From Siniperca chuatsi (Eukaryota; Chordata; Actinopteri; Centrarchiformes; Sinipercidae), in contig NC_058055.1 of the NCBI RefSeq assembly GCF_020085105.1, positions 15,625,822 to 15,689,821 on the forward strand: a DNA stretch of 64,000 nucleotides. The letters run 5' to 3'. The notes under the pieces were generated by a model. The model was not told where the DNA came from. It was given only the letters and a program-made list of their open reading frames with translations, and made no database searches. Both the position numbers and the translations under genes were made by a program. Positions 33,851-45,334 of the stretch are shown here, piece by piece. How positions within the stretch are numbered: position 1 is the first letter of the stretch; each line of letters begins with the position of its first letter.

Positions 33851-35172
33851 TGTCTGACCTGTGTGCACTGGAAGATATACTTTCCTCATTGATCTCTTGA
33901 GATAAATCTTCCAGCTGATTCGTACAAAGTCATTTTGCAATACCCTATTAATGAGATTAATATGATCTATACTGAGGTTGTAGTTTACTCTGATTAAACG
34001 TCTCTTGCATTCAAAACAAACATCTAATGATTGTTTTGAATGATGATTAAGTGAGTTGGAGCATCTCACAATACTCTTTTGGATACATGGAAGATTACAA
34101 AGTGAGCAAACAGCAAAGTATTCCCTAAAGACACATGGATCTTTAAACAGGAATGTTAATATACGTATTATACAAAAATACGTTCTGCTCATTGGAGTCA
34201 CCAGCTTATGTTGTTCTTGATAATGCTTTGATTTCTTGCATTGTAGCTCCAAGACCCCTTTTATCAAACAGTGTTTTTTTAAAAGAAATATCACAGATTT
34301 TACAGTTTGGTAGTGGGAGACATCATTTATTCATATTTGTTGAATATTTGTATTTTTAGCTGTTGAGTTTTTGGTGTGCTATTTTTCCTAAACCTTGTCT
34401 ATGCAGTCACTGAGCCATATACATGCCATGGATGGAGCACTTTCACTGAAATGTACTGATACTGGAATAAGTCAGTGAATCTCTCATTCAACAATTTGTA
34501 TCCACCCTAAATCCTAAAATCAACTGAGATTCCTTTGAGATCTGTTATCTGCTTCTGTTTAAAGTAGTGTAAGATCTGAATCACTGATTAAACATTTCTC
34601 CCTGACACAGATTTTTTACTAAAGAGTATTTATCCCTGTACGCGTTATTGCCTGACTAAATTAAAACAAAGTGAATACTGGTTTGAGGCAGATCAATATT
34701 TGAGTTGTTTTTGTTGTTTTTTTAAGATAATGACATACATTTCTTTTTTTATCATAAACATAACATAATCAACCATTTTTGTCCATTAAGGATCCCTTAA
34801 ATTATGTTTTTTAACAATACAGTATTGACCAAGATATGTACTGAGTGGGACATTTTACAATTGAAAAATTAACTTCCCAGTGCTCTCTGGTGGACAAACC
34901 ATATAATAAAGACACTGTTTCTAAATGACCTCAAACATGTCTTTGGTATTTCTGTACTTCAATTTCTTGTTACTCATCAGCCAACTTATAAACCGATACG
35001 AAATATCTGCGATAAGCTTCTGTTTATCAGTTGGGCAACACACACTTGAAAGTCCAAGACAGGAGTTTTGTAGCTTCTCATACTTATTTATTTTCATTAT
35101 GAATAGTTAAATTAGGTACAGTCTTTCCACCTCAAGCAGGTCCTGTGGTGTGTGTGTGGAGGGGGTGGGAGT
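33851..35172. other. OR upstream region, conserved in five copies
   Basis: Bases to about 34640 recur upstream of the ORs starting at 41835, 46402, 50970 and 60358. Open frames of 60-165 codons found in each copy (33797-34294 here) are conserved only because the DNA is duplicated, and they show no domain. Confidence 0.6.
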
Positions 35173-35427
35173 TCAGCTGTGCGCAGACTCAGTGGAGGTT
35201 GGCTGCTGCTTCAGCAGCTGTTCTTTCTGGGCGTTTTGAAAATTCATCATGCAGTCTTTGAAAGTCTGGACTTGGCTCTGGCACGCTCGCCAGTCCTGGT
35301 GTTCTGCCATGCACTCCTGCACAGCATAGTGGAGCTCGGCACAGCCAGTGCGGGATATCATCCGTTCAACAGGGTCGTCCTCATCCTTGTCTTTACGGCT
35401 GCGGTCGTGAGGTGAAGGGGACGCCAT
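35173..35427 (-). CDS. coa4: Cytochrome c oxidase assembly factor 4 (twin CX9C protein)
   Basis: An 84-residue CHCH-type protein. Twin CX9C motifs lie at C29-C39 and C49-C59, the pattern oxidised by the Mia40/CHCHD4 relay on import into the mitochondrial intermembrane space, giving a helical hairpin with two disulfides. The acidic N-terminus (DEDDPVERMISRTGCAELHY) and the middle AVQECMAEHQDWRACQ with VQTFKDC strongly resemble vertebrate COA4 (CHCHD8), which supports complex IV assembly. The ATG at 35427 follows a possible acceptor (TGTCCTCAG at 35464), so the coding region is probably one exon with the first exon upstream near 36.5 kb. It is the only intact copy among five or more coa4 fragments in the window. 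Confidence 0.92.
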   Translation of the reverse strand: MASPSPHDRSRKDKDEDDPVERMISRTGCAELHYAVQECMAEHQDWRACQSQVQTFKDCMMNFQNAQKEQLLKQQPTSTESAHS

Positions 35428-35860
35428 CCTGTTTCAATGCACAGGCCTGTTTCAGTGGGTCTGCTGAGGACAACACATGATGTTATTAATAAACAAGTGA
35501 TAATACAGTTTTAGGAACAACCACAGAACATCCTGGCTGTTTGTTCAATATGCTACTCAGGCCTTTTAGTTGTGAAATGTATCTCTAAATCTCTGGCCGT
35601 AAAATCTGTAGTTATTTAACTCATTCTCTTTAAATGGGAGTTTTGAGAGGGTAGTAATTGTATGCTTTCAATTTTAATAATATTTTCTCATCTTTTATTA
35701 GTTTTTATGGTTGGTGGTGTGTGTTGTCAGTATATCAATATAACCTGTCTTGTGAGATACTTTGTAACTATATATCAAAAACTGCTTTTTTGAAAAGGCA
35801 TTTATTGTTTTTACCAACAAATATATAATTTGTGCAATATAACACATGTGTATGCAACAG

Positions 35861-36295
35861 CAGTGCTGGAATGTAAGTACATTTACTCAAAGATTGTACT
35901 GTACATGTAAGTACACTTTTAAGGTATTTGTACTTTACTTGTGGGAAAAATGTACTGACACCAATACGTTTGACTGCTGCATAGTTAATCACAGTTACTT
36001 TGCAGATTAAGATTTTACATAGAAAACAAAACGATGATGAAATGTGAACAGTTCAAATTAGCTCCACCTCGACCAGTTGCTACATTTACATGCTTATGTT
36101 ACATGTTAATGCATTAATAATAACAGTCTGAACAGGGGCATTGTGCACAGAGAGTAGTTTTACATTTGATAGTTTAACGTTAAGGACACTTTGCTGATAA
36201 TGTCTCTGTACTTTTACTTGAGTGCGATTTTGAAACCAGGACTTTTACTTGTAATGGCTTATTGAATTGTTGTATTTCTACTTTTGTTCAATCAC
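35861..36295. mobile_element. CAGTGGTGGAA-type MITE in the coa4 intron
   Basis: The element starts CAGTGCTGGAATGTAAGTAC and contains GGTATTTGTACTTTACTTG, CAGATTAAGATTTTACATA and ACTTTTACTTGTAATGG. This is the common percomorph MITE rich in AAGTAC/GTACTT. The right terminus is degraded. It is absent from the coa4 duplicate at 28.4 kb. Confidence 0.65.
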
Positions 36296-36479
36296 AGTAA
36301 ATATTAGAATTAGGTTCCAGCAACGAAAAATACTCGTCAGTGTCATTTAACATAATGTGGTTTCAATTTAGTTTAGTGTCAAGTCGTGTTAGGCAGAAAG
36401 TAACAGCATACGCTCCTACATAGGTTAGCTAACATAATCGAGAATGAGGCTAGCTAACACAGACTTTCACATTACTCTC

Positions 36480-36720
36480 CTTCGTTCTCACCGGTTTATC
36501 CTCTCTGGGTGAATCCGTCCGTCGAGACACTGAAATTAACTTTCCATCACCTGCATAACTCTGGTGTTTTCATAACCAGCCACACGGTCAAAGCTGTACG
36601 TGTTACGCGGAGGACACATTTGAGCGGAGGACGATAGTGTAGCCGTAAAATAGTGCCGTCGATGCATACATCAGTTCCGCTGGATAGCGAGAACACAACT
36701 GAAAGTGAAAACAGTGGCGT
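36480..36720 (-). promoter_or_regulatory. Probable coa4 promoter / first exon region
   Basis: A short run richer in CpG than its surroundings (GTCCGTCGAGAC, GTTACGCGGAGG, AGTGCCGTCGATG) lies about 1.1 kb upstream of the coa4 coding exon. That is where a housekeeping promoter is expected. No exact start or donor is assigned. Confidence 0.45.
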
Positions 36721-36814
36721 AACGTGGTATGGGTATCATCGGATGATCCGTAATTCATTTGTAATTTAAAAACGAAAACAACGTAAATCTGTTATTTGTT
36801 TCAAAACCCAGCAC

Positions 36815-38562
36815 AAATTCGAGGTACTTGTACTTTACTTGATTATTTCCATTATATTCAATAAAATTCAATTGTATTTATATAGCGCCAATTCATAACA
36901 TAAGTTATCTCATTGCACGTTTCCTATAGAGCAGGTTTTTATAATGTTATTTACAGAGACCCAACAAATCCCACCATGAGCAAGCACTTGGCGACAGTGG
37001 TGAGGAAAAACTTCCTTTAAGAGGCAGAACCAGACTCAGGGTGGACGGCCAGCTGCCACTGCCGGTTGGGTTGAGTGAGAGGGAGAGGGGGAGGGGAAGC
37101 ACAATGCAAATTCTACCTACAATTTTAAAATAATAATAATGTATTGGTATTGGTAATATTAATATTAATAAAGAAATAATAATAATAGGAATGACAGTGA
37201 TAGGAATAATCATGATAATAATAGTAATAAGACTAATAATAACAACTGTAGTAGCAGTTGTCGAGCAGGAACACGGGGGCAGCAGGTGGCTCACAATCAC
37301 CGATCCAGACTGCAGCTCCAGAGGCAGAAATACCTGCTGAAAGCAACAGAAGGAGAGCGGAGAGAGAGAGGAGAAAGCACAAAACTACAGGAGAGAGAAG
37401 ATGTTGAGTTTGTAACATGCATTAATGGGATAAAAATGCATACAGATGGAGAGGAGGAGAGAGGAAAGATGTGCATCATGGGAAGTCTCCTGGCAGTCTA
37501 GGCCTATAGCAGCATAACTAAAGGGATGGTTCAGGGCTCACCCAAGCCAGCCCTAACTATAAGCATCATCAAAGAGGAAAGTCTTAAGCCTATTCTTAAA
37601 TGTGGAGATGGTGTCTGCCTCCCAAACCCAAACTGGGACCTGATTCCACAGGAGAGGAGCTTGATAACTGAAGGCTCTGACTGCCAGTTCTACTTTTGGA
37701 GACTCTAGGAATCACAAGTAAACCTGCATCCTGGGAGCACAGCGTTCTAGTCGGGTAATAAGGTACTATGAGCTCTTTAAGATACGGTAGTGCCTGACCA
37801 TTAAGAGCTTTGTAGGTGAGGAGAGGGATTTTCAATTCTATTCTGGATTTTACAGGAAGCCATATGCAACTTTATACCTCTATTCCACTACATCTCCGAG
37901 GCAGTTATTGTACTTTTGACTCCACTAAATCATCATCATCTTTAGTTACTTTTCAGATTACAATATTTCAAACCCTTCCTGTCCAGTGAAAACCATGTAT
38001 CTCCAAATTAGACTTTTTACTGTAGTGTTCCCTTTTGGGTAGAGAGAATTTTCCTACTTCTTAAATTGAATTAAAAATTAAATTTAAAACTTACCTTGGC
38101 TGGAAAATGCATTGTCACAAAGAAACTTTGCTGTTTTTCTGAGCTCATGAAAAATACTTTTTAGAGATAAGTGGTTCTCACAGGACAGCAAAGCTACAAA
38201 CATGGTGATCTTATAGAATATGATCCATTGCTGTAGATTAAACTACCCAACAGTATATAAAGTAGTTAAGATTAGCTCAACCTTAAACATCTACAGCAGT
38301 AAAATGCAACATACACATTAATGCAGCAGTAACATTAATCCAGAAACATCAGATTTAATAGTAAAACACTGACAGAGACCATTATTCTGCAAATGAATAC
38401 TTTTACTTTTGATGTATTAAGTACATTTTGCTGATAATACTTACATACTTTTACTTAAGTAATGTTTTGAATGAAGGACTTTTACTTGTTGAGTGTTTTC
38501 ACAGTGTGGTATTAATACCTTTACATAAGTAAAGGATCTGAATACTTCTTCCACCACTGCAA
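36815..38562. mobile_element. CAGTGGTGGAA-type MITE split by a LINE
   Basis: The left part (GAGGTACTTGTACTTTACTT, about 36820) and the right part (37869-38562, ending CTGAATACTTCTTCCACCACTG) belong to one MITE. The L2-like LINE at 36858-37868 lies inside it. Remnants of the same nested pair recur near 43090-43440, 47655-48010, 55980-56060 and 61520-61975, so it predates the expansion of the minus-strand array. Confidence 0.65.
36858..37868 (-). mobile_element. L2/CR1-group LINE 3' end
   Basis: On the minus strand PLLTYKALNGQALPYLKEL, then YYPTRTLCSQDAGLLVIPR, is the C-terminal part of an L2/CR1-type polymerase. Its 3' UTR contains the very common fish phrase whose plus-strand form is CCCACCATGAGCAAGCACTT with AAACTTCCTTTAAGAGGCAG. 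It ends in an ATTGAATTTTATTG-like tail at 36858. An AT-rich simple region (37125-37250, AATAAT/AATATT) lies in it. 5'-truncated and dead. Confidence 0.7.
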
Positions 38563-39637
38563 TGAAGTCATTTACTAAACAAATTGTAGCCTAACTATCC
38601 ATGAATATAAGGTAGCAGAATGAACATATTGTTCATAGCTATCCTGGAGTGCAATTTCAAATAGCAGTCACACGATCCACCTGAGTCAAACACATTGGTA
38701 TGTGCTTGCACTCAAGGCTACATATTAAAGCCACTAGAGGACAGGCGACATAACCATTTTGTAGCTCATGTCCCCTCGCTTACTGACAGCTTAATATGTT
38801 GTATGATGTTCAGCAATGCATACCTGTATACTGTGCCTGAAGTTCATGCGTTCATGTTAGCCTGTGTCATTGCCTATAGCCTGTACAAAAATGTCATTGT
38901 GTATTGAAGTAGGCCTACTTATAAAAATCTATGTTCTTCATAGCCTATTTTATAAGGTTTTGAATTGTTAACATTTAGAAACTAAAAGATAAACTAAACA
39001 TAAAAACATTGTATTATCTCAGTGTAGCAGGTCTGTTGCTACTGTGGGTTCCCCTTGCATAAACATGAACACAGCAAGGTATTGTACAGGTCACATCTTT
39101 TTATTTGCTCAGACTGCTCACACACACATTTTTTCAATAGCCAACAAAACACTCACTCACACTCATAAGTCAGTAGTTTTCATTAGTAAAACATCTCATC
39201 AAATGTAACATTGCCATGTAGTTCAAGGTGCCTAAAAATCACAAGCATCACATTTTCCACACTTGACATCTTATAAGGTACACAAATGTTTGAAGACAAA
39301 TCACATATTTCAGCACAAAAAACATGCAGACACAATTGAACAAACTGCCTTTATCGGGTGGGGTTCATTTCAAACCTCACAAGCAAAAACGCTGTTCTCC
39401 AACAATGTCTGTCTGTTCAAAACCATCTTTGGTGGGCTGTGAGGACCAGCTGAACCTTTAGGGTATTTCTAATAAAGCACATGTCTATATGTGATTTTCA
39501 TCAAATAAATGGTGTTGGATTGATGTGCACCAACTCATCTGCAATTGCCCCATTGTGGGGAACAACCTTGATTAAAATGATCAGATTGGACTCCTCAAGC
39601 GTGTAAAGCATCATTCGAAGAAGTGCTGTTACAAGGC
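38563..39637. other. Intergenic, OR 3' flank
   Basis: No gene. Bases about 39375-39450 are the conserved OR 3' flank also seen at 30680, 44820, 49390 and 57000. Bases 38695-38910 loosely resemble 29800-30190. Confidence 0.5.
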
Positions 39638-39787
39638 GGTCTTGTGTCGAAGTCTGTTCCCTGTTTTCCCGCGTGTGGGGAAGGTTACACTTACAAGCAA
39701 AGCAGTGATAATTGGACAGGGTTAGGGATAAGGTTGGGTTCAAGTTAAGGTAACATACTGACGGGAAACAGACTTCGACACAACACC
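39638..39787. mobile_element. Short fold-back MITE
   Basis: TTGTGTCGAAGTCTGTT at 39642-39658 is matched exactly by its reverse complement at 39767-39783, and the match extends outward with one mismatch to GGT/ACC. The element is about 150 bp and has no coding capacity. No clear target duplication is seen. Confidence 0.7.
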
Positions 39788-39869
39788 TGTACAATCAAAG
39801 TGTCAAGTTATAAATCATATCATATCGAAAGCCTTATTAAACCTGGCTTTTGACCTGCTACGCAAACGT

Positions 39870-40672
39870 TTAGAGTAAGAATTTTTGCAATGTTTCATTA
39901 ACCATACAAGGTTTGCTCTTACGTTGCTCTGTGCCAATTGAATTTTTTCTTACCAGTGCCAGGGCTCTGGTTTTGAGCTCTTTCGTTTTCAAAGAATATA
40001 CAATAGGATTGATGCAGGGTGGGAGGCAAGAGGCCAGCGACAGACTCAGCACACACTGGTCTGGGTCAATGAAACGCAGATAAAACCCGATAGTAAAAAT
40101 AGTAATAAGAGGAATGTAAAATACAGCAACAAGAATGATATGCTCAACACAAGTGGCAAGAGCTTTCACCCGACTGTCTAAAGATTTCATCCTGAACACA
40201 GTCACCAGGATGCTGACATATGACAGAAAAATAAAAGTAAAGGGTCCTACAAGAAGCAAAACAGTGAGAAAAGAAGCTGCAGACCACTGCAATGTGTAAT
40301 CATTACAGGCGAGTCTAAACACAGGTGCATAGTCACAGAAATAGCTGAACACTCTGACAGAATTGCAAAAAGACAGTCGAGTCATTATAACTGTTGCAAA
40401 CGCAATGATTCCCAGAGAAAAACACCAAGTCAGGCCGACAATACAAGACATGCTCCGCAGTGTGTTGATTGAGTTCTGACGCAGAGGGAAACATATTGCG
40501 ATCAACCGGTCATAGGCAAGTATAGCGAGTGCATATGACTCCAAAGTCCCAAAAGCATAGTGGACAAACATTTGTACCAAACATAAGTTGAATGGAATGA
40601 AATTGTCCTTAACAAGAAATATCTTTATCATGCTGGGAATAGTGCACGAGTTAAGGATTACATCAGTTACTA
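39870..40672 (-). pseudogene. Odorant receptor pseudogene, 5'-truncated
   Basis: From 40672 leftwards the minus frame matches the minus-strand OR subfamily from VTDVILNSCTIPS (TM2) to the stop at 39870, with AYDRLIAICFPL, the loop-2 cysteines, KALATC and NPIVY all intact. The N-terminus and TM1 are missing. The open frame continues to 40805 through unrelated residues, so it is not a start. The next OR ends only 200 bases upstream and no promoter region lies between. A deletion has probably joined the 3' flank of one unit to the middle of this gene. The remaining frame is undamaged, so the loss is fairly recent. Confidence 0.85.
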
Positions 40673-40872
40673 TAATAAATAATATGATACTGCAAATGTG
40701 TGGAAACCTGGCTGTTTTGAAATGCTGATGAATCAGACAAACCATCCCTGCTTTCACTGGTCCACAGTGACAGATAAGTAAAATAAATTGTATCACCACA
40801 CACAAAGTCCTGCCTGTTTCCTGATAGTATTAAAACCTTCCACAGATTGATTTTGGATGGAAAGGAAAGTTG

Positions 40873-41835
40873 TCAAGGGCTTGTTTTCATTCTTTGGACC
40901 AGTGCCAGGGCTCTGATTTTGATCTCTTTGGTTTTCAAAGAATATACAATAGGATTGATGCAGGGTGGGAGACAAGAGGCCAGCGACAGACTCAGCACAC
41001 GCTGGTCCGGTTCAATAGATCGCACATAAAGCCCAACTAAGAAAATGCTGAATGTAGGAATGTAAAATACACCAACAAGGACTAGGTGCTCAATGCAAGT
41101 GGCGAGAGCTTTCATCCTACTGCTTACTGATTTCATCCTGAACACAGTCACCAGGATGCTGACATATGACAGAAAAATAAAAGTAAAGGGTCCTACAAGA
41201 AGCAAGAAAGTAAGCAAAGAGGACATATACCACTGCAATGTGTAATCATTACAAGCGAGTCTAAACACAGGTGCAAAGTCACAGAAATAGCTGAACACTC
41301 TGACAGAATTGCAAAAAGACAGTCGAGTCATTATAACTGTTGCAAACGCAATGATTCCCAGAGAAAAACACCAAGTCAGGCCGACAATACAAGACATGCT
41401 CCGCAGTGTGTTGATTGAGTTCTGACGCAGAGGGAAACATATTGCGATCAACCGGTCATAGGCAAGTATAGCGAGTGCATATGACTCCAAAGTCCCAAAA
41501 GCATAGTGGACAAACATTTGTACCAAACATAAGTTGAATGGAATGAAATTGTCCTTAACGAGAAATATCTTCATCATGCTGGGAATAGTGCATGAGTTAA
41601 GGATTACATCAATTACTGCGAGGTTGACAACAGCCAAAAACTTTGGAGTGTGTAAACAACGATTAAAGACAATTACATAGATCACCAAACTATTGAACAG
41701 CAATGTAACCACATAAACAAACGCTAGAAAGATGAAGTAGACACTGATGAAGGGAAATGTCTCAAATCCGATGATATAAAAGCCTGGAGGATGAATGATG
41801 ACAGAGTTGTTTAAAACAGTCCTGAGATTAGACAT
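40873..41835 (-). CDS. Odorant receptor, fish type, intact (minus-strand subfamily)
   Basis: A 320-residue seven-transmembrane receptor with the family start MSNLRTVLNNS, AYDRLIAICFPL, the three loop-2 cysteine words, KALATC and NPIVY. It differs from its paralogues mainly from TM5 onwards: QWYMSSLLTF, MKSVSSRMKALATCIEHLVL, then FSIFLVGLYVRSIEPDQR. The N-terminal half is nearly identical to the genes at 45335 and 49954. That mosaic suggests gene conversion or unequal exchange within the coding region. The C-tail is short (LVQRMKTSP) because the sequence downstream of the stop leads into the junction with the truncated OR. It keeps the conserved 5' exon and intron. Confidence 0.9.
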   Translation of the reverse strand: MSNLRTVLNNSVIIHPPGFYIIGFETFPFISVYFIFLAFVYVVTLLFNSLVIYVIVFNRCLHTPKFLAVVNLAVIDVILNSCTIPSMMKIFLVKDNFIPFNLCLVQMFVHYAFGTLESYALAILAYDRLIAICFPLRQNSINTLRSMSCIVGLTWCFSLGIIAFATVIMTRLSFCNSVRVFSYFCDFAPVFRLACNDYTLQWYMSSLLTFLLLVGPFTFIFLSYVSILVTVFRMKSVSSRMKALATCIEHLVLVGVFYIPTFSIFLVGLYVRSIEPDQRVLSLSLASCLPPCINPIVYSLKTKEIKIRALALVQRMKTSP

Positions 41836-41892
41836 AGTTGAACTCCACAGGCTGCGTGTTGGAGGACAGCGTCTGTTTAAAAGCTCTCCAGT

Positions 41893-42120
41893 CTAAAGAA
41901 CAGGGAAATCATATCATACTGTACATTAGACCTTTATAGAGGCTATAAACTACATGTATAACTTCCATGCCAGTTTGATGAGCACATTTAAATTTAGCAA
42001 TATATAAAATGTATGTATACATGTGCAAAAAATCAGTGAATGCGGTTTACCTGACGTTCTCTTCAGGATTGTTTAGCAGCAGCTCTGTTTGATGCTGCAT
42101 CCAAAAGCAGCAAACCGATG
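41893..42120 (-). promoter_or_regulatory. 5' UTR intron and first exon of the OR at 40873-41835
   Basis: Acceptor CTGTTCTTTAG (minus) ends at 41893 and donor GTCAG then GTAAACC starts at 42050, giving a predicted 158-bp intron. The first exon lies to the right of 42051. It matches the other copies. Confidence 0.6.
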
Positions 42121-43982
42121 ACTGCATGTCTGACCTGTGTGCACTGGAAGATATACTTTCCTCATTGATCTCTTGAGATAAATCTTCCAGCTGATTCGTA
42201 CAAAGTCATTTTGCAATACCCTATTAATGAGATTAATATGCTTACTCTGATTAAACGTCTCTTGCATTCAAAACAAAATCTATTTATATATAGTTTTGAA
42301 TGATGATTAAGTGAGTTGGAGCATCTCACAATACTCTTTTGGATACATGGAAGAGTACAAAGTGAGCAAACAGCAAAGTATTCCCTAAAGACACATGTAT
42401 CATTAAACAGGAATGTTAATATACGTATTATACAAAAATACAAACTGCTCTTTGGAGTCACCAGCTTATGTTGTTCTTGATAATGCTTTGATTTCTTGCA
42501 TTGCAGTTCCCAGACCCCTTTTATAAAACAGTGTTTTTTTAAAAGAAATATCACAGATTTTACAGTTTGATAGTGGGAGGCATCATTTACTCATTTGTAT
42601 TTTTAGCTGTTGAGTTTTTGCTGTGCTAGATTTTCTAAACCTTGTCTATGCAGTCACTGAGCCATATACATGCCATGTATGGAGCACTTTCACTGAAATG
42701 TACTGATACTGGAATAAGTCAGTGAATCTCTCATTCAACAATTTGTATCCACCCTAAATCCTAAAATCAACTGAGATTCCTTTGAGATCTGTTATCTGCT
42801 TCTGTTTAAACTAGTGTAAGATCTGAATTGCCGATTAAATATTTCTCCCTGACACAGTTAAGCTGCCATAGCACAAACTGCTAATTTTTGATATCTGTTT
42901 TCAAGATTTTTTTTTACTAAATAAAGATTATTTATCCCTGTGTGCATTATTGCCTGACTAAATTTAAACAAAGTGAATACTGGGTTTAACATGGTATGGG
43001 TATCATTCGGACAATCCACAATTCATTTGTAATTCCAAAATGAAAAAAACTTAAATCTGTTATTTGTTTCAAAACCCAGTACAAATTTGAGGTACTTGTA
43101 CTTTACTTGAGTATTTCCATTATAATCAATTCATTTTTATTAACACAAGTTATCTCATTGCACTTTTCCTACAGAGCAGGTCTAGACCGTACTCTCTACG
43201 ATATTGATGGTAGTGGTAATATTAATATTAATAAAGAAATAATAATAGGATTGATAGTGATAGGAATAATCATGATAATAATAGTAATAAGACTAATAAT
43301 AACAACTGTAGTGAGGAGAAGGATTATAAATTCTATTCTGGATTTTACTGGAAGCCATATGCAACTTTATACCGCTACTCCACTATATCTCAGAGGCAAT
43401 TATTCTACTTTTGACTCCACTACATTTGTCTGACAGCTTTAGTTACTTTTCAGATTACAATATTTCAAACCCCTCCTGTCCGGTGAAAACCATGTATCTC
43501 CAAATTCGGTGATTTTGAGCTAGATTTTTTCTGAAGTGTTCCCTTTTGGGTCGAGAGAATTTTCCTACTTCTTAAATTAAATTAAAAATTTACTTTAAAA
43601 CCTACCTTGTTTGGAAAATTCACTGTCACAATGAAACTTTGCTGTTTTCCTGAGCTCATGAAAAAGACTTTTTAGAGATAAGTGGTTCTCACAGGACAGC
43701 GAAGATACTTATGTAATGATCTTATAGAATATGATGCATTGCAATAGATTAAACTACCCAACAGTATATAAAGTAGTTAAGATTAGCTCAGTCTCACAAT
43801 CAACAGCATGGCCATTTTCCCCCCCTGACTTTGGATCCACCCTCCTAAAATAAAATGAGCATCCCGCAAGGTCTGTAATCTGCTTTTGTTGGCCTGAAAA
43901 GCAGAATTACTGCAATTTTAAATTGTAAACTTAGTGTCTCAGGGTTATCTCCTGAGCAGGCCATCTAGCCAGCAGGGAAGGT
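42121..43982. other. Upstream region with MITE/LINE remnants
   Basis: Conserved OR upstream DNA to about 42970. Then come remnants of the MITE (GAGGTACTTGTACTTTACTTG at 43090) and of the L2-like LINE with its AT-rich core (about 43128-43390), followed by the second half of the MITE to about 43800. The LINE is internally deleted compared with 36858-37868. The 108-codon frame at 43107-43433 is low-complexity. Confidence 0.6.
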
Positions 43983-44121
43983 TTCTTTCTGTGTAGTGTG
44001 GAAAGTTACCATGCAGTCTTTAAAAGTCTGAACCTGGATCTGGATTTGGCATGCACACCGTTCCTGATGCTCAGTCATGTACTTCTTAGTGGCACAGTAT
44101 AGCTCAGCACAACCAAATAGA
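43983..44121 (-). pseudogene. coa4 pseudogene fragment
   Basis: The minus frame reads GCAELYCATKKYMTEHQERC, then QTFKDCMVTFHTTQKE. The second cysteine of the first CX9C is lost (VQEC became TKKY) and the second motif is stretched by two residues. The N-terminus and C-terminus are absent. Confidence 0.83.
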
Positions 44122-45334
44122 CCTAGCTCCTTTAAAATATATATTAATATTTTCATTCATCCAATCAAAGCACCCATTGGATTAGAGCTAAAATGAATGT
44201 GGTAAAGCCACTTAAATCAAGAATCAAGAATCTATTCTTCAAACAGACATAAAGCACACAGGGATGAAAAGTTCACACATTTAATGCAGGAAATCTTCAA
44301 ATGAGTTTTTTCTTTTAACATTTCAGCTTACTGTGAAAGCTTTTTACAGTCAGACCATTTTATTCCAAAATGTTGAAAATCCCTTGAATGAATACAACTA
44401 ATTGCATGTGATAACCACATGATATCAGAGGTCAGGACACACATCTTTATGGGGAGTGTGCTTCTTACTATAGATCATCATTTGCTCTGAAAGTGTACCT
44501 TATGCATGATGCCATGATCTTGTTTTAGGCCTACATGCCCCGCCAGAGTGATCATTCTGGGGCTTGTTTTCATCAGCAAAACGTCTCTCGTCAAAAATAA
44601 CATTACTGAGCAGTTGAAGCAGCTTCAAATTTGAGAGATTAAGTTTTGAAAATGAATTGTTTTAATGAAATCTCATCACAATGTCACAATTTTTCCATAC
44701 CTACATCTTTGAAGATTCACAAAACATATAGATATTAGAAAACAAACCTGCAGACACAATTAAAGAATATTTATTGAGAATTTTATGTGCTGGGATTCAT
44801 TTGTAGTCTCACTAACAAGAGGATAGTTTTCCTGCTATGTCTGTCTGCCCAAAACCTTCTTCAGTAGAGTACGAGGAGCAGCAGTCAGCTTCTCCAAAGA
44901 TATTTATTGAAATGCTTACAAACTATGCACCTTTCTATTTACGAGATAACCCTCACATAAATGGCCTGAACACATCGACCTATGTGGCGCAACCAGTGTG
45001 TAAAGTATCAATGATGAAAAAAAGATTAAAGATTGTATATACAGTTATAGCACATTGGCCCAGAATTATCAGGGTATTCATAATAAATGTAATGCCTGTA
45101 AAAAGTCAGATATGTAGGAAACAAAAGACAGACAAGTTTTTCAACACCTATGGAATACAGCTAAGATAGGTATGCATATAATATTACATATAATGCAACT
45201 TTAATTAAATCACATTCAAATTAAATTGTGTGGTTTGCAGTAAAGTACCCTGTTCATAGCCTTCTTGACACTGATGACCTCATGGTTAAAACTGGTGACC
45301 CATTTGGGACATTTCTGTTGACAGACATTAATAT
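44122..45334. other. OR-coa4 spacer, conserved in three units
   Basis: Nearly identical to 48691-49953, and similar to 56306-57418 plus 59209-59311. Plus-strand frames such as 44837-45169 are preserved only by duplication. No gene is seen. Confidence 0.6.

Noticed and set aside
33797-34294. 165-codon frame upstream of the OR at 32520, with 64- to 133-codon counterparts near 42073-42554, 46641-47122, 51211-51692 and 60615-61016
   Set aside because: Conserved only because the whole upstream DNA is duplicated. The frames have different lengths and frame changes, show no domain, and overlap the predicted OR first exon.
35152-35415. 87-codon plus-strand frame
   Set aside because: It is the antisense shadow of coa4.
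36947-37501. Low-complexity frames rich in Ile/Ser/Leu around 37 kb
   Set aside because: They are translations of the LINE 3' UTR and AT-rich core, not genes.
44837-45169. 110-codon plus-strand frame repeated at 49404 and 57016
   Set aside because: It lies in duplicated OR 3' flank. The third copy differs by deletions and the sequence is low in protein-like features.
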